64,000 nucleotides of DNA, taken from assembly GCA_036245805.1 (NCBI GenBank), contig BTRK01000004.1, forward strand, positions 16,368,001 to 16,432,000, in the 5' to 3' direction. Each line of letters starts with the position of its first letter. Within the stretch, counting starts at the first letter, position 1. Source of the stretch: Pristionchus mayeri (taxonomy: Eukaryota; Nematoda; Chromadorea; Rhabditida; Neodiplogasteridae). The position numbers and the translations under genes were made by a program. A model generated the notes under the pieces. That model ran no database searches. It was not told where the DNA came from and worked only from the letters and a program-made list of their open reading frames with translations. Below are positions 1-10,700 of this stretch, piece by piece.

Positions 1-83
1 GTCTTTCGCTTTCCACCACAACGATCCCTTTCGCGTGCTACGTTGAATCACTGGCCTATTCACTCTCAATTGAAAATATGCAG

Positions 84-1330
84 GTGAAAGAGATGGGCAA
101 AAAGATCGACATGTCTGACCTCGAGGCCGATCCTGTATTGGCATTCCAGCGGCAGTAAGTTCTGAAATCAAATGCAAAGTATACAGGAATATTTGGTCGA
201 TTTTTGAATGTTCAGAAGTCTCATAATATTGGTAGACAAGTTTGTTAGTATTACCCATCGGGTCCTATTCGACGCAGTATGGAGATTGCATGTTATCATA
301 TGTAATTCTGGCACTAGGTCGAATGAGAACATTGACGACATGCCGCCTTTGATAGATCAAAGACCACATGACGTCATTGTTGTTATCCGACTTAGTACCG
401 TAATTCTTCGCAGGTACTACATCCTGCTCGTTCCTCTTACCTTCCTCTTCCTCACTTTCGTGCCCGTCTACTTCTGGGGCGAGAACGCCGCTGTCGCATT
501 CTACGTCGGCGCCGTCCTCAGACTCGCACTGCAACTCCATTTCACCTGGTATGTTGGCCGGTCGCATTGGAAATGCTTTACTCTACCAAACGTTTACGGT
601 TGAGGCTCATAGAAAATCAAATTTTTCTCTGAAGCCAATTCTGATTATTATTTTTACGTGTTTTGATTTCCATAAGGAATACTAACGTGCTTGCGAGTTG
701 ATTTGAATAATACTTCTCACAGGTTGATCAACTCGGCTGCGCACACCTTCGGTTACAAGCCCTTCGACAAGAACATCACTGCTGTCGACGAGGTCTTCCT
801 GGCTTTCCTAACCAATGGAGAGGCCTGGCACAACTACCACCACACCTTCCCCCAGGTACCATTACTCTTACTTTATCGTCAACTTCCCTTCTAACAAAGA
901 ACTGTTGAGGATAGAGACACAAACTCTGACTCTAAAGCCCAGAATCGCACCAGTATTGCATCGTTTCATCGATTTCTAGCACCATTTTTTCAGGACTACC
1001 GCGCTTCCGAGTACATGTGGAAGTCGAACATCTCAGCATGCATGATCGACTTCTTCGCCTACATGGGATGGGTGTGGGACAGGAAGAGAATGAGCAAGGA
1101 GGTACGCAAAAAACTATCTAACACAAAATCGTCAAAATGACCCCCAATTGTGAGCGAGTATTCGGAGGAATATTTTACTTGCACTTCTTAGCTATAAATT
1201 GCAACACGACATAATCGCTCTTCAATTGCTTATTGCATCCAAATATTCGGAATCATTCCAGGCGATCGAGCGTCAGAAGAGACTCAAGGGCGACCACTCG
1301 CGTCCCTTCCCCGCTGCTCACGACTTTTAG
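84..1330 (+). CDS. delta-9 fatty acyl-CoA desaturase, 3' part
   Basis: Membrane-bound stearoyl-CoA-type desaturase that would insert a cis-9 double bond into saturated acyl-CoA in the endoplasmic reticulum. The 5' end lies outside the window. Exons I can join in frame are 84-154, 414-548, 723-855, 994-1101 and 1262-1330, ending at TAG 1328-1330. The first exon reads VKEMGKKIDMSDLEADP, a conserved segment after the second histidine box. The second is hydrophobic, matching the second membrane hairpin. The third ends in HNYHHTFP, the third iron-binding histidine box. The first two histidine boxes should lie upstream. Family known: C. elegans FAT-5/6/7. I cannot say which member it is orthologous to. 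Bases 1-83 are read as intron and may include more exon. Confidence 0.93.
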
Positions 1331-1709
1331 ACATATTTTTACATTTGTTTTCGTAATTAATTGCTAAAAATGTAGTGTTTTGTAAGTTCTCCGCCCCGGA
1401 CGCGTGCTGTCCGGACTGTGGTCAGCAGCTTTACGACGGGTGCGAAACTCCTCTCCTTGCAATATATATTTGTATCGCTTCTTTGAAAGATAAAGGCACT
1501 TGATGTAGTTGTTCCAGTTGTGCGCGTGATTACTCTTAACGAGCGGATTTGGGACAGATTCCCGAGCAGTAAATGTGTTGTTTTCCGCACGATAACATCG
1601 AGTATATCCAAGTACAGGCGTCATAACATCATAACATCGAGCCCCTTTCCCCCTTTTTCGCCGCGGCACACTCTCAGGGTGCGGATCCACACGGTTTCGT
1701 TGTTGCACC
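1331..1709. other. intergenic, desaturase 3' end to saposin-like gene
   Basis: About 380 bases holding the desaturase 3' UTR and the promoter of the next gene. I see no open frame with codon structure, repeat or clear motif here. Confidence 0.5.
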
Positions 1710-3475
1710 ATGACGCGACTGTTGCTGGTTCTGCTGGTGGTTGTTTTGAGAACCGCGGGCCAAGTACAGCCCATCAATGAAGTCATTGCTGATACTCTCC
1801 GGCAAACCGTCAATATTTTCCTCACTAATCGTCGTGAGTACTTATTCGTGATTGTCTACTCAGTTGCTGGCTAATTTACGTGTTGTCAGAAGAAAATTTG
1901 CACATTTAGCCTTCGCTGGTTCCGATCCTCGGGAGGGTCTACTCAAGTTGGCATGTGTCCCCTGCAAGCTTGTCGTTATGGTTACCCGATTGAGTGTGCA
2001 AAACGTGCCCGGACTCGGCCCCGTGAGTAGAATTGACTTTTTTATTTGTGCTGTCAAAAACCATTTTTGCTTCTTAACACCTGATGCATGGCGATTTTCA
2101 CAACCAGGTTCTGGACATTAAACCAATCGAATTATTGTTCAAAATCAAATGGGAGCCTTCAGTTGCTCACTGGGGTGTGCACATTCATCATCGGCGACGT
2201 CACGACGTGCACGGATCAGATCGGATTCATCGCCCTCGCCCTCGAATTCGCCGACAACGATCAGGCGTGCGAGCGATTCTGGGCATGCGCCAAGGTAGAG
2301 CCTTTAATTTTGGCAAAAACCAGGATTTTCCTGGATAAGGACCAAAAGAGTGTCATCTAGTACTTCCTCTCCAAAAAAATATGAGAGTAATATTGGGATA
2401 AGATGGATTAGAGTTAAACACCGGTAATGCTACTTGCATGTTATTATTAGAACATCAATTGGAAAAAATGCAGGCACCCGAGCCTGAGGAGAAGAAGAAG
2501 AAAAAGGACGAAAAGGGACCGAGAAGACTCCATCCGAGCCGACCGGGGCTTGACCTTCCCGGTATGGCAACGAAGTTTTCAAAAATTTATAGAATAAATA
2601 TATTTCAGAAGATGCTATAATTCTCCCTCTAACTCCATACTTGAATGAGACTGACGATGTAACTGTGGAGATCATAAAACATCTCCCCCGCACGAAGGGA
2701 GTCAGTGGAACGACTCCCAGGCCAAGCATATTCAGGGTGAGGAATCGAATGAACGAGCACTTACTTTTCACAATACGCATACGCCATATATTTTCTTTGA
2801 GCGTCGGATAAAACAAGTGTGAGCATAGTGAGAGAAGTGAAATTATCATGGTTCTGGTGATCTAAAATACCAATACTAAGCAACAGACTTGGACTATTTT
2901 TATTTTTTACATCGTGCAAGCAATAATTCTCAGGGCACGATCGATGGGGCGCGAAGCTTTGCCGGCGGGATGTTCAGTAGTTTCACGAAGATGGTCGGAT
3001 TCGGAGGCGCCAGTCGACCCTTCAGCGACTCGCACTACTCGCGGCACGTTAGTAGCCAATTCTGACTCTCTTCATTCCGTACGCTCTCTCGCCGATCAGA
3101 CAGTGCGAGAAAGTATGCGCATTGAAGAGAGCGAGAACATTGCTTCGAAATATAGATGAATTCCATGCCAATTTACATATTCCCTTCGTTGTCCAGTTCG
3201 AAGGGTGTAAAATACTAAAACATAGAGTCCGATAAAGGGGACATTGTCGTATCATATCACTCATTATCTCGACCGGACGAATAGCAAAAGATCATTGGAA
3301 AAGAATATATGAAGATTTATCGAACTCAAAAAAATTACAAGGTTCTTTGCAGAACCCTTACCACACTCGGGATGCTCAGGAAAAGACTCGTGCTGGCTAT
3401 GGGGGCAACCTGGGCTTCGGCGCGTTCGCCAACCCGTTCCTCGACTTTATCGGCAAGAAAAAACGATGGCAGTGA
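1710..3475 (+). CDS. secreted saposin-like protein with basic and Gly-rich tail
   Basis: A predicted secreted protein of 273 residues from seven exons: 1710-1833, 1910-2022, 2163-2294, 2474-2561, 2609-2736, 2934-3047 and 3353-3475. All junctions keep phase. It begins with a signal peptide (MTRLLLVLLVVVLRTAGQ). Residues about 45-125 carry six cysteines spaced as in a saposin B fold: CVPC, then GVC, TTC, QAC and FWAC. Saposin domains bind lipids or membranes. Exon 4 encodes a charged linker (EEKKKKKDEKGPRR). The last two exons encode a Gly/Phe-rich region (GGMFSSFTKMVGFGG, GYGGNLGFGAF) ending in basic KKKRWQ. The domain call rests on cysteine spacing only. I do not recognise the whole architecture. 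Confidence 0.75.
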
Positions 3476-3949
3476 TTTGATTGTTCAAATATTGAATAAA
3501 CGGTAAACAATTGAACATGTTGCCAACACGACAGAATCTACCATAGAACACAATTGTGCGGATTAGTGGGTTGGAGTGCACAGAAACGAAGGGCAGACTG
3601 GCCTAGCGATTATCGCTTGGAGGTTTGAGGCAATTAGAGCTTTATACGTGGTAGAGTTCGAATTTCGGCTGATCGCCTCCTCATTTTGCCCAATCTCTGA
3701 ACCGATCGAGTGATGATGGAGTGTTCAAAATTGAGAGAGCATGCGACCGTCGATTTCTTGTCCGGCGCTGCGATAATCCTCGATGGACCACTCTCAGAAT
3801 GCTATAAAGGCCGAGGCAACGACGGGAGAAGCATCGGCAGCATTCACATCTCCTCCTCAACAATTCAATTTGCCTATTTCGCTCGGCTGTATTATACTAT
3901 TTGTGCTAATAAAATGCTCAGATTTGGTCTTTTCTTGTCTGTTTTCAGC
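3476..3949. other. intergenic with promoter of secreted paralog 1
   Basis: About 470 bases without a gene. A TATA-like box lies near 3801. The stretch ends in TTTTCAGC directly before the next start codon. Confidence 0.5.
3801..3810 (+). promoter_or_regulatory. TATA-like box (GCTATAAAGG)
   Basis: GCTATAAAGG lies about 145 bases upstream of the start codon of the secreted protein at 3950. The ATG itself follows a TTTTCAGC acceptor, so an outron between this box and a trans-splice site is plausible. The next paralog has CCATAAAAGG in the same relative place. Confidence 0.4.
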
Positions 3950-5083
3950 ATGAAACTCATCGTTGTGCTGCTCCTTGCCGCCTCGGTCGCTGCCCAGTCC
4001 CCTCGCGACACCTTCGTAACCAAATTCCAGAACCTCGTCTCCAACTACCTGGGCTCCAACACCGGCAAGGTTGAACCTTATTCATTTAGGCAATCCCCGT
4101 TAATTGATTGTGTACAATGGGCGAAGTATGGATTTTGAGTATATTGCTGAATTATCGATCAATTCCGTAATGCAGGCCGTCGACATGGTCGCAAAGGACG
4201 CGCTCGCACTCATGTCCATGGATGACATCACCGGGCGTGAGTAGTCAAGCATTTAGAGGGATACGGTACTGGACGATTACCATAGATCGGATTACGGTAA
4301 CGACGAGACTCCAGATCTGATGAAGGAGATCATCGGCCTGGTGCCGGCCACCAAGTACTTCCAGGCGCTCGGCATGTTGACCACCTTCCAGGGCTGCATC
4401 AAGGTAAGTCTCTGAATTTGCATATGGGCTTCATTATGAAGTGAAAAAATGATGGAAGGATTGAATTATCTCAGAAAGCGGGTTCCACCATGGACAGAGC
4501 GATCGCAGCGGTCGGAGGTGCCTTCAAGAGTAAACTGAACCCTCTCCTCCTCAAGGTTTGTATTCCAATATTTCATCATCGAACGTTTTCCCGAGCATGA
4601 AATACAACCAGACTTACTCATCACTTCAATACTCTTTATTTATTTTATGAAAAGTTGGCAACCAACATAATACAATGATATTTCACAGGTTCAAACGAAG
4701 GTGAAGACGATGCGTTCGAACAAGAAGGCCGAGTCGGCCATCCTCAATGAAGTGTTCAACATCGCCAACACCGACCTCACCAAGGCCCTCGTCCAGCCCG
4801 TGAGTTGATTTATTGATATTGTTATTGTTTTCGAAATCAATCAATCAATAATAGGTCATAAACGCGGCGATGACGCAGTGCACGAAGGCGGAGTACGACT
4901 GTGCTGTCCCTCCCCTCAACGTGAGCCCATTAGTGTGAATCGACGTGTGTGATCCTCTCTACGATATTGTCTGCACGAGAGCATAGTCGATTTCGAAAAA
5001 TATAGATCAAAGATCAAAGCGTATTTCAGACTGTGATGCCCACCAGCCAGTACAACATGGTCTACGACGCGAAGAGAGGATAA
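3950..5083 (+). CDS. secreted protein, unknown nematode family, tandem copy 1
   Basis: A 193-residue predicted secreted protein in seven exons of 120, 61, 89, 81, 111, 66 and 54 bases: 3950-4069, 4176-4236, 4315-4403, 4475-4555, 4689-4799, 4855-4920 and 5030-5083. It has a signal peptide (MKLIVVLLLAASVAAQ) followed by a mostly helical, Lys-rich chain with no membrane segment. Three cysteines remain after the signal peptide (QGCIK, TQCTK, YDCAV). It ends YNMVYDAKRG. The start was chosen because ATG directly follows TTTTCAGC, a good trans-splice acceptor. I do not recognise the family. The neighbour at 5955 is a paralog with the same exon phases and almost the same exon sizes. The small size, secretion and lack of a catalytic signature would suit a lipid-binding or structural secretory protein, but that is a guess. 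Confidence 0.85.
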
Positions 5084-5954
5084 GATGAATTTCCACGGAA
5101 TTCATGCTCCTAATTGTCCGATAGATTGATAAATCATGCTCATTATTCCTCGTTCTATCACATATATCAGAACAATAGTCCACCTCGTTCGCAGAGAATT
5201 ATGAGAATTATGAAAAATAACAATACGATTCGAGTGAGGGGTGGGACGATTGACAAGAACACACCACGGGAGTGGGTGACGCTTTTCTGTGGTATACAGA
5301 TGGGGACTTGAAGATCGAAAATTTACGGAGCTGATACAAGTCTGACATAATAGCCTTCAATTGCGCCAATTCAAATGTACAAAATGTATTAGCTATTGAG
5401 AAATACACTCAGTAGCAATTGTTGTCTCTCTTTCCAATCATAAATGGATAAACTCGAAAAAATCTGAAATCATTGGTGATATTGTCTCAACCGGAAGTCA
5501 AGAAGCCATTGATTGTATAAGATGGTTTATCGATGCTTGATTAACAAAATTTTTCTTTTAAACTAAGTTTAAATGTTAATAAAAACGGAATACTCGAATT
5601 GCGTATACGTGATGTTTCGTTGGAATTTTCGGATTCTTCCGAATTTGTGAACGATATTCAGTTATTTTTATCTACGAATATTGAAACAACCTTTGATCGC
5701 ATTTAAAAGGATTCGTCATGAGCGTGAAATGTGTTGAGAGCGTAGCGTTGAAGGGTGTCGGTTCGAACGATCTGGGGATTTGCTGAATCTCGTTTGAGTT
5801 TGTATCAATTATGAGCGGATTTGGTTGTCCATAATTCCCCATCGGGCGCTCCTAATGGTCTCCATAAAAGGTGAGCGAACGACGTGAGCATTCACACGTC
5901 CGATCTCCCCCCTCACTCATCTTTTACTTTCACATAATTGCCCGCTTTTTCAGT
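5084..5954. other. intergenic between the two secreted paralogs
   Basis: About 870 bases, AT-rich, with no open frame I believe. A TATA-like CCATAAAAGG lies at 5862-5871, about 90 bases before the next start codon. That codon is again preceded by TTTTTCAGT. Confidence 0.5.
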
Positions 5955-7225
5955 ATGAGACTCCTGGTGGTTCTTCTTCTCATCGGTTCGGTCGCCGCAC
6001 AGAAGGCCCAGTTCCAGACGAAGTTCGAGAACCTGGTTACCAAGTACCTCGGAAAAAACACCGGCTCAGTGAGATCTTACCGTTAAGAATGCATGACTTC
6101 GAAGATTGCATTTAAAAAATTTGTAGACAATCGACATGATCGGGAACGAAGTCTACAACGAGAAGACTATCGAGCAAATGATGAAAAGTAGGCGTCTTAG
6201 TGCCTAATCTAAAACACTTATATTTTTTCATTTTTTTTTCAAGTTGCAGTAGCAATGCATATGTAATTATGGTACAATCTCACTTATTTCAGCCCTGATG
6301 GACAATATCTTGAAGATCATTCCTGGCGACAAGTACATCAGCGGTCTCAACATGATCAATGTCTTCACGAGTTGCCTCAAGGTTAGCATTGGAATGCGAA
6401 ATTCGTCGCTTCATCTCACGCACCACTCGAATGTTCAAACTTGGAAAGTGTGTAGGAGATGAAGAAACTGTGACCCGAATACTCTTGCTAACATCATATT
6501 ACATGCATACAATATGATTCATACCAACTCAATATGGACTACTTCAGAAAGCGGGCTCTGACATGGAGAAGGGAATGGCTATGATCAGCGCTGCCTTCAA
6601 GGCCAAGCTCACGCCACTCTACAATACGGTATTTCCATTTGCCGGATTGCAGAGGTAAAATAATTGTTTGCAGGTGATGAAGAAGGTCAAGACAATGAAG
6701 AAGAACGGGAAACCTCAGGCAGCTGTGTTGACTGAGGGATACAAGATCGCCACCGCCGGCCTCACCAAGAAACTCGTCCAGAGCGTACGTGGTAGAGTTC
6801 ATAATTGGTAGAGCTCGTAATTCGGGCCTTCGCCTCTTCATTTCACCCACTCTCTAAACCGGTCGATCGGTGAGAGAGTGTGTAAAATGAAGAGACCGTG
6901 GTATCGTTTCTCGAATTCTAGTACGTTGCAAAATCAACAAATCATCAAAAAACAACAGCTTGTAAACAGGACAAGTTTAGATCATCAATGAGTGCATGAA
7001 GAAGAGCATAGCAGCCGAGTACGCATGCGCCCTCGGCCCGCTCAAGGTGCGACTGTGATCTTTGATCTTTCTTTGACATCGAAATCTTCAATATTTCTCA
7101 CAGTCTCCGTTTTCAATGAGTCTTGGATTCACTGGACGGTGACTAATTTATCGGAGCTTCTTCAATTCCAGACTGTTCTACAAGCCCAGCACTACAACCT
7201 CGTCTACGACAAGGCTCGTGGATAA
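5955..7225 (+). CDS. secreted protein, unknown nematode family, tandem copy 2
   Basis: A 191-residue paralog of the protein at 3950. Exons are 5955-6068, 6127-6187, 6293-6381, 6548-6628, 6674-6784, 6981-7046 and 7172-7225, that is 114, 61, 89, 81, 111, 66 and 54 bases. All but the first match copy 1 exactly in length and phase. The signal peptide is MRLLVVLLLIGSVAAQ. Shared landmarks are KFENLVTKYLGKNTG, SCLKKAGSDM, KLVQS, NECMKKS, YACALGPL and a terminal YNLVYDKARG. The three cysteines sit at equivalent positions. Function unknown. Conserved cysteine and exon pattern with diverged sequence says both copies are under protein-level constraint. Confidence 0.85.
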
Positions 7226-7783
7226 ATTCGATATTTCCTTCGTTCTTCCTCGCTTTAGATCGGAGATAATCCCATGTAAAAGGGTCGGATAAATCGAGTG
7301 TGATCCAATAATCCGCAGCATGAAACCACACCTCTTCACCTACACATTTGATAGAGAAGGAAAGTGAAGAGGATCTCAAAGCGAGAGAAGGAGAGGGAAA
7401 ACCTTCAGCCGAAACAATACTTGAAAGGGAAATAGTGAGACGAATATCGCTAATTCGATGAGACGTTCGAGTAGCGAGAGAAATTTTCGAGATTGATACA
7501 CTCTCAGTATCCACCGATCGATTACTTGGGCAAAATTATTCTTCCGTCATTGTAAATTCACGATCTCCGTCAGTCACGTTTGAACAATGATTTACGTCAT
7601 CGAGTGTGAATTGAATAGCTAGAGATTATCGAGTTTCGCTTCTTGATCGATCTTTGATCTTTGATCGAGATATCGCGCATTATCGTACCGTTTGGCTCTC
7701 ACTAGATCGAATTTCCTTTCATTTATTTTCTTTTCGTTTTCGATTTTCCCGAGCATACCTTTTCTGCGTGATTTTTTTGAAAA
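7226..7783. other. intergenic upstream of SLC22-type transporter
   Basis: About 560 bases. Repeated ATCTTTGATC-like words occur near 7650-7670. No gene or RNA is seen. Confidence 0.4.
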
Positions 7784-10700
7784 ATGTTCGAAGGTAAAGT
7801 AAACTTTGCAGAGGAAACCCATTCAGGAATGAGCTGTGGCCTGAATCGATTAAACTTGCTAGCTCTGATCACATGGCAGACAATGAACTTCTTCGCCGCT
7901 TCGAATATTTTCGGAGTGAGTGATTGTTTTTGTTTTTGTTGTTTTTCTAATTGCTTTTTAGATCTTCTCCAATTTGATGCCAGAATGGCGCTGCGGCAGT
8001 GGTCCGATCAGCCACAATTGCACTTTCTACGCGTGAGCGAATTTGATGTTTACTCATTGGTCCTCCAAGAAATTGGAAGTTACAGGAAGTGTCGAGAGAC
8101 TGTAACGTTCGCGCATGTGACTTTTCACTCGACCGCCTACGAGTGAGTCTTGTGCATGCATAATGCTTAAGGAAAGTCCAATTTCAGATTCGACTGGTTC
8201 TGTGACGGCGCCAAGTACAGAGCCATCTCTAATCAAGTCCAATTTTTCGGTCGGTATGATTTGCTGCAATAATGACAAAGATCGGTTTAGGAAAGCTAAA
8301 CGGGATAGTATTGTTGAATCACTGTGAATGGGTTCATTGAATGTTCTCAGCTTGTCAGCCGATGCTTGATGGCAGCAAATCCTTTTCAGGCTACTTCTCT
8401 GGCACACTAATCTTCGGCTTCGCCTCGGACGTCCTCGGACGCAAGAACCTCGCAACTTTTGCCGTAGCACTTGGAATTGTAGCAACTACAGTCTCAGGTA
8501 TATTTATGAATTATTTTCCAGTATCTGAAAAACAAGTGTAAATTTCAGGACTTGTTCACTCCACCATTCTTGTTATTGCTGCTCGCTTCGTGATTGGGCT
8601 CGCAATTGGAGGTGAACGCTTATCAAACGTTTTGTCCACTTCTTCAAATTCTTCTGTTATTCAAAGTGCTTTAAGGCCAGATGGTCGCTGGATGCACGTT
8701 TATCATGGAGATGCTCCCGCCCGAGAAGCGAATGTTCTCCCGCGCATACTTCAATTGGGTGAGAAATTGGTTACTCGATATCGAATCGTTTTTCACAATA
8801 TGCCGCAATGCAGCATCGAATAGCCAACCTTAGAAATGATCCTGATATTGAAATTCAAATGTTCGTCGCCTTCAGGGAATCTCTCGTATGCTGCTCACAG
8901 CTATCTGTTACATTACACAGGAGTGGAGGCACGCTTGTTTTGTGAGTAGAAAGGAATATTCACATCAATCAATGACTTTTGTCATTGCAATCGGTATGAA
9001 TCATCTCGGTAATCGTGACATTATAGGGCATCGCCCTTTGCTGCATGCCTGCACTGCTCGCTCTTCTCTTCATCTTTCCCGAGTCGCCGACTTGGCTGCT
9101 GTCCAAGGTTAGGCTAGCTTCAATCGTTGTTTGTTGTATTTCCAATCTTACAAATGATCGCTAGGATCGACTCGACGAGATGCGAACTAGTGAGAAGAAG
9201 ATTGCGCGCATCGCCGGAGTGGAGTATGTTCCCGTGAACCATCCTAAGCCCGAGAAGCCGAAAGTGCGTTCAATTATGAATATCGTCGTCTTTCTTCATA
9301 GAGCGATACAAACAGTATAAAATACTTCCTTTTCAGTCGATCGTTCAAGTGATGCGCAGTGGACTCTGGAAGCGACTGCTGGTGCTTTGGGTCATGTGGT
9401 AAGAGAAAAAGTAAACTGGAGGTAATAGTAGTGCTGTCATAAAAATTATAATTTCCGGTCCATTTATAGTTCTAATAATTGGTTGATGGCCAGGAAAATA
9501 CCATTTTCGATGTCATTGAGCTCTGAAGAGGTGTTCCTAATCAAGAATTGGTTCAGTTCTAACGAAAGAGATCTCACAATCAGAATGTTTGTTCCAACGG
9601 GTGCACTCGCAGGTTCGTCGCCGCTACCTCCTCCTACGCCACTGATCTCGCCTCTTCTCGGCTCTCCGGCAACCTCTACCTCAACCAGTTCCTTTTCGGC
9701 CTAGTCACTTACGTATCCAAAGTGGTGTGTGATACGGTGAACGCATCGAGGAGGGTCCAGATTACTCTACGAACGTATCCAATATTTCTTAGATTCTCGG
9801 GATCGTCGACACCGCTTTTCCTGCTTTTTCCCGGAGAATGCTTCACCAGGTGAACATTTTTCATAATTTGTTCATCAACCAATAAATCATTCTGAGCTTT
9901 ACCAATTATGTTTACAGGGGTCACAAGTAGGCGCCATTACTTGCTTCGGAATTCTAGCTGTCTTCAAGCTAGTCGGATATAACGTAAGTAAATAAAGGTG
10001 ACTTTCACGTCACACCATGGGGAATGGTCGTAAAAATATCAACAGCGTGAAAATATGGAAACATTATAAAGTGAATTTCAGGGCCCTTTGATGCTCGTAT
10101 TCAATATCCTGGGCATCGTCTTCGTCGAGTACACATGGGACGCTTGCTATCTGTGCGCAATTGAGGTATCATCCATCTTCGTATATTACTATATTTTCCA
10201 ATTGTGTAGGGCGTCGAGACATCCTCACGAGCTTCCGCCACCGGCTCCAGCTCTTGCGTTGGTCGCATCGGAATGCTACTCGCGCCTTTGGTGAGATATG
10301 TTTCGAAATGTGTATTTAATTTTAAATACTTGTCATTTCCTACTTTTGTAACTTAACTGTATGCTGGAAAGGCGGACAGTATAAGGGTGCAAATACGAAA
10401 CTAAAATTAATCTCCCCCAGCTTGCGCACATCGACCACGACGTGCCTGGCTTCGTCTACGTTATAGTAGTTGTGCTCGGGTCTCTCAACCTCCTCCAGTC
10501 CTATATCTTCCTCGTCGAAACAAAGGTGATCTAAACTTTTCATTTATGAGATGAATCGCGAGAGAATCGACCATTTGAAGGGGGTAAGCGGCGGTAGGAA
10601 CAAAGTTTGTCCTGTATGCCTGGCCTTTAAGTTTTAAGTACTTTGGATGATGTTCTTTCAAACTGCGTCGTCTGAATTGTGATATCTATCGTCATCGTTG

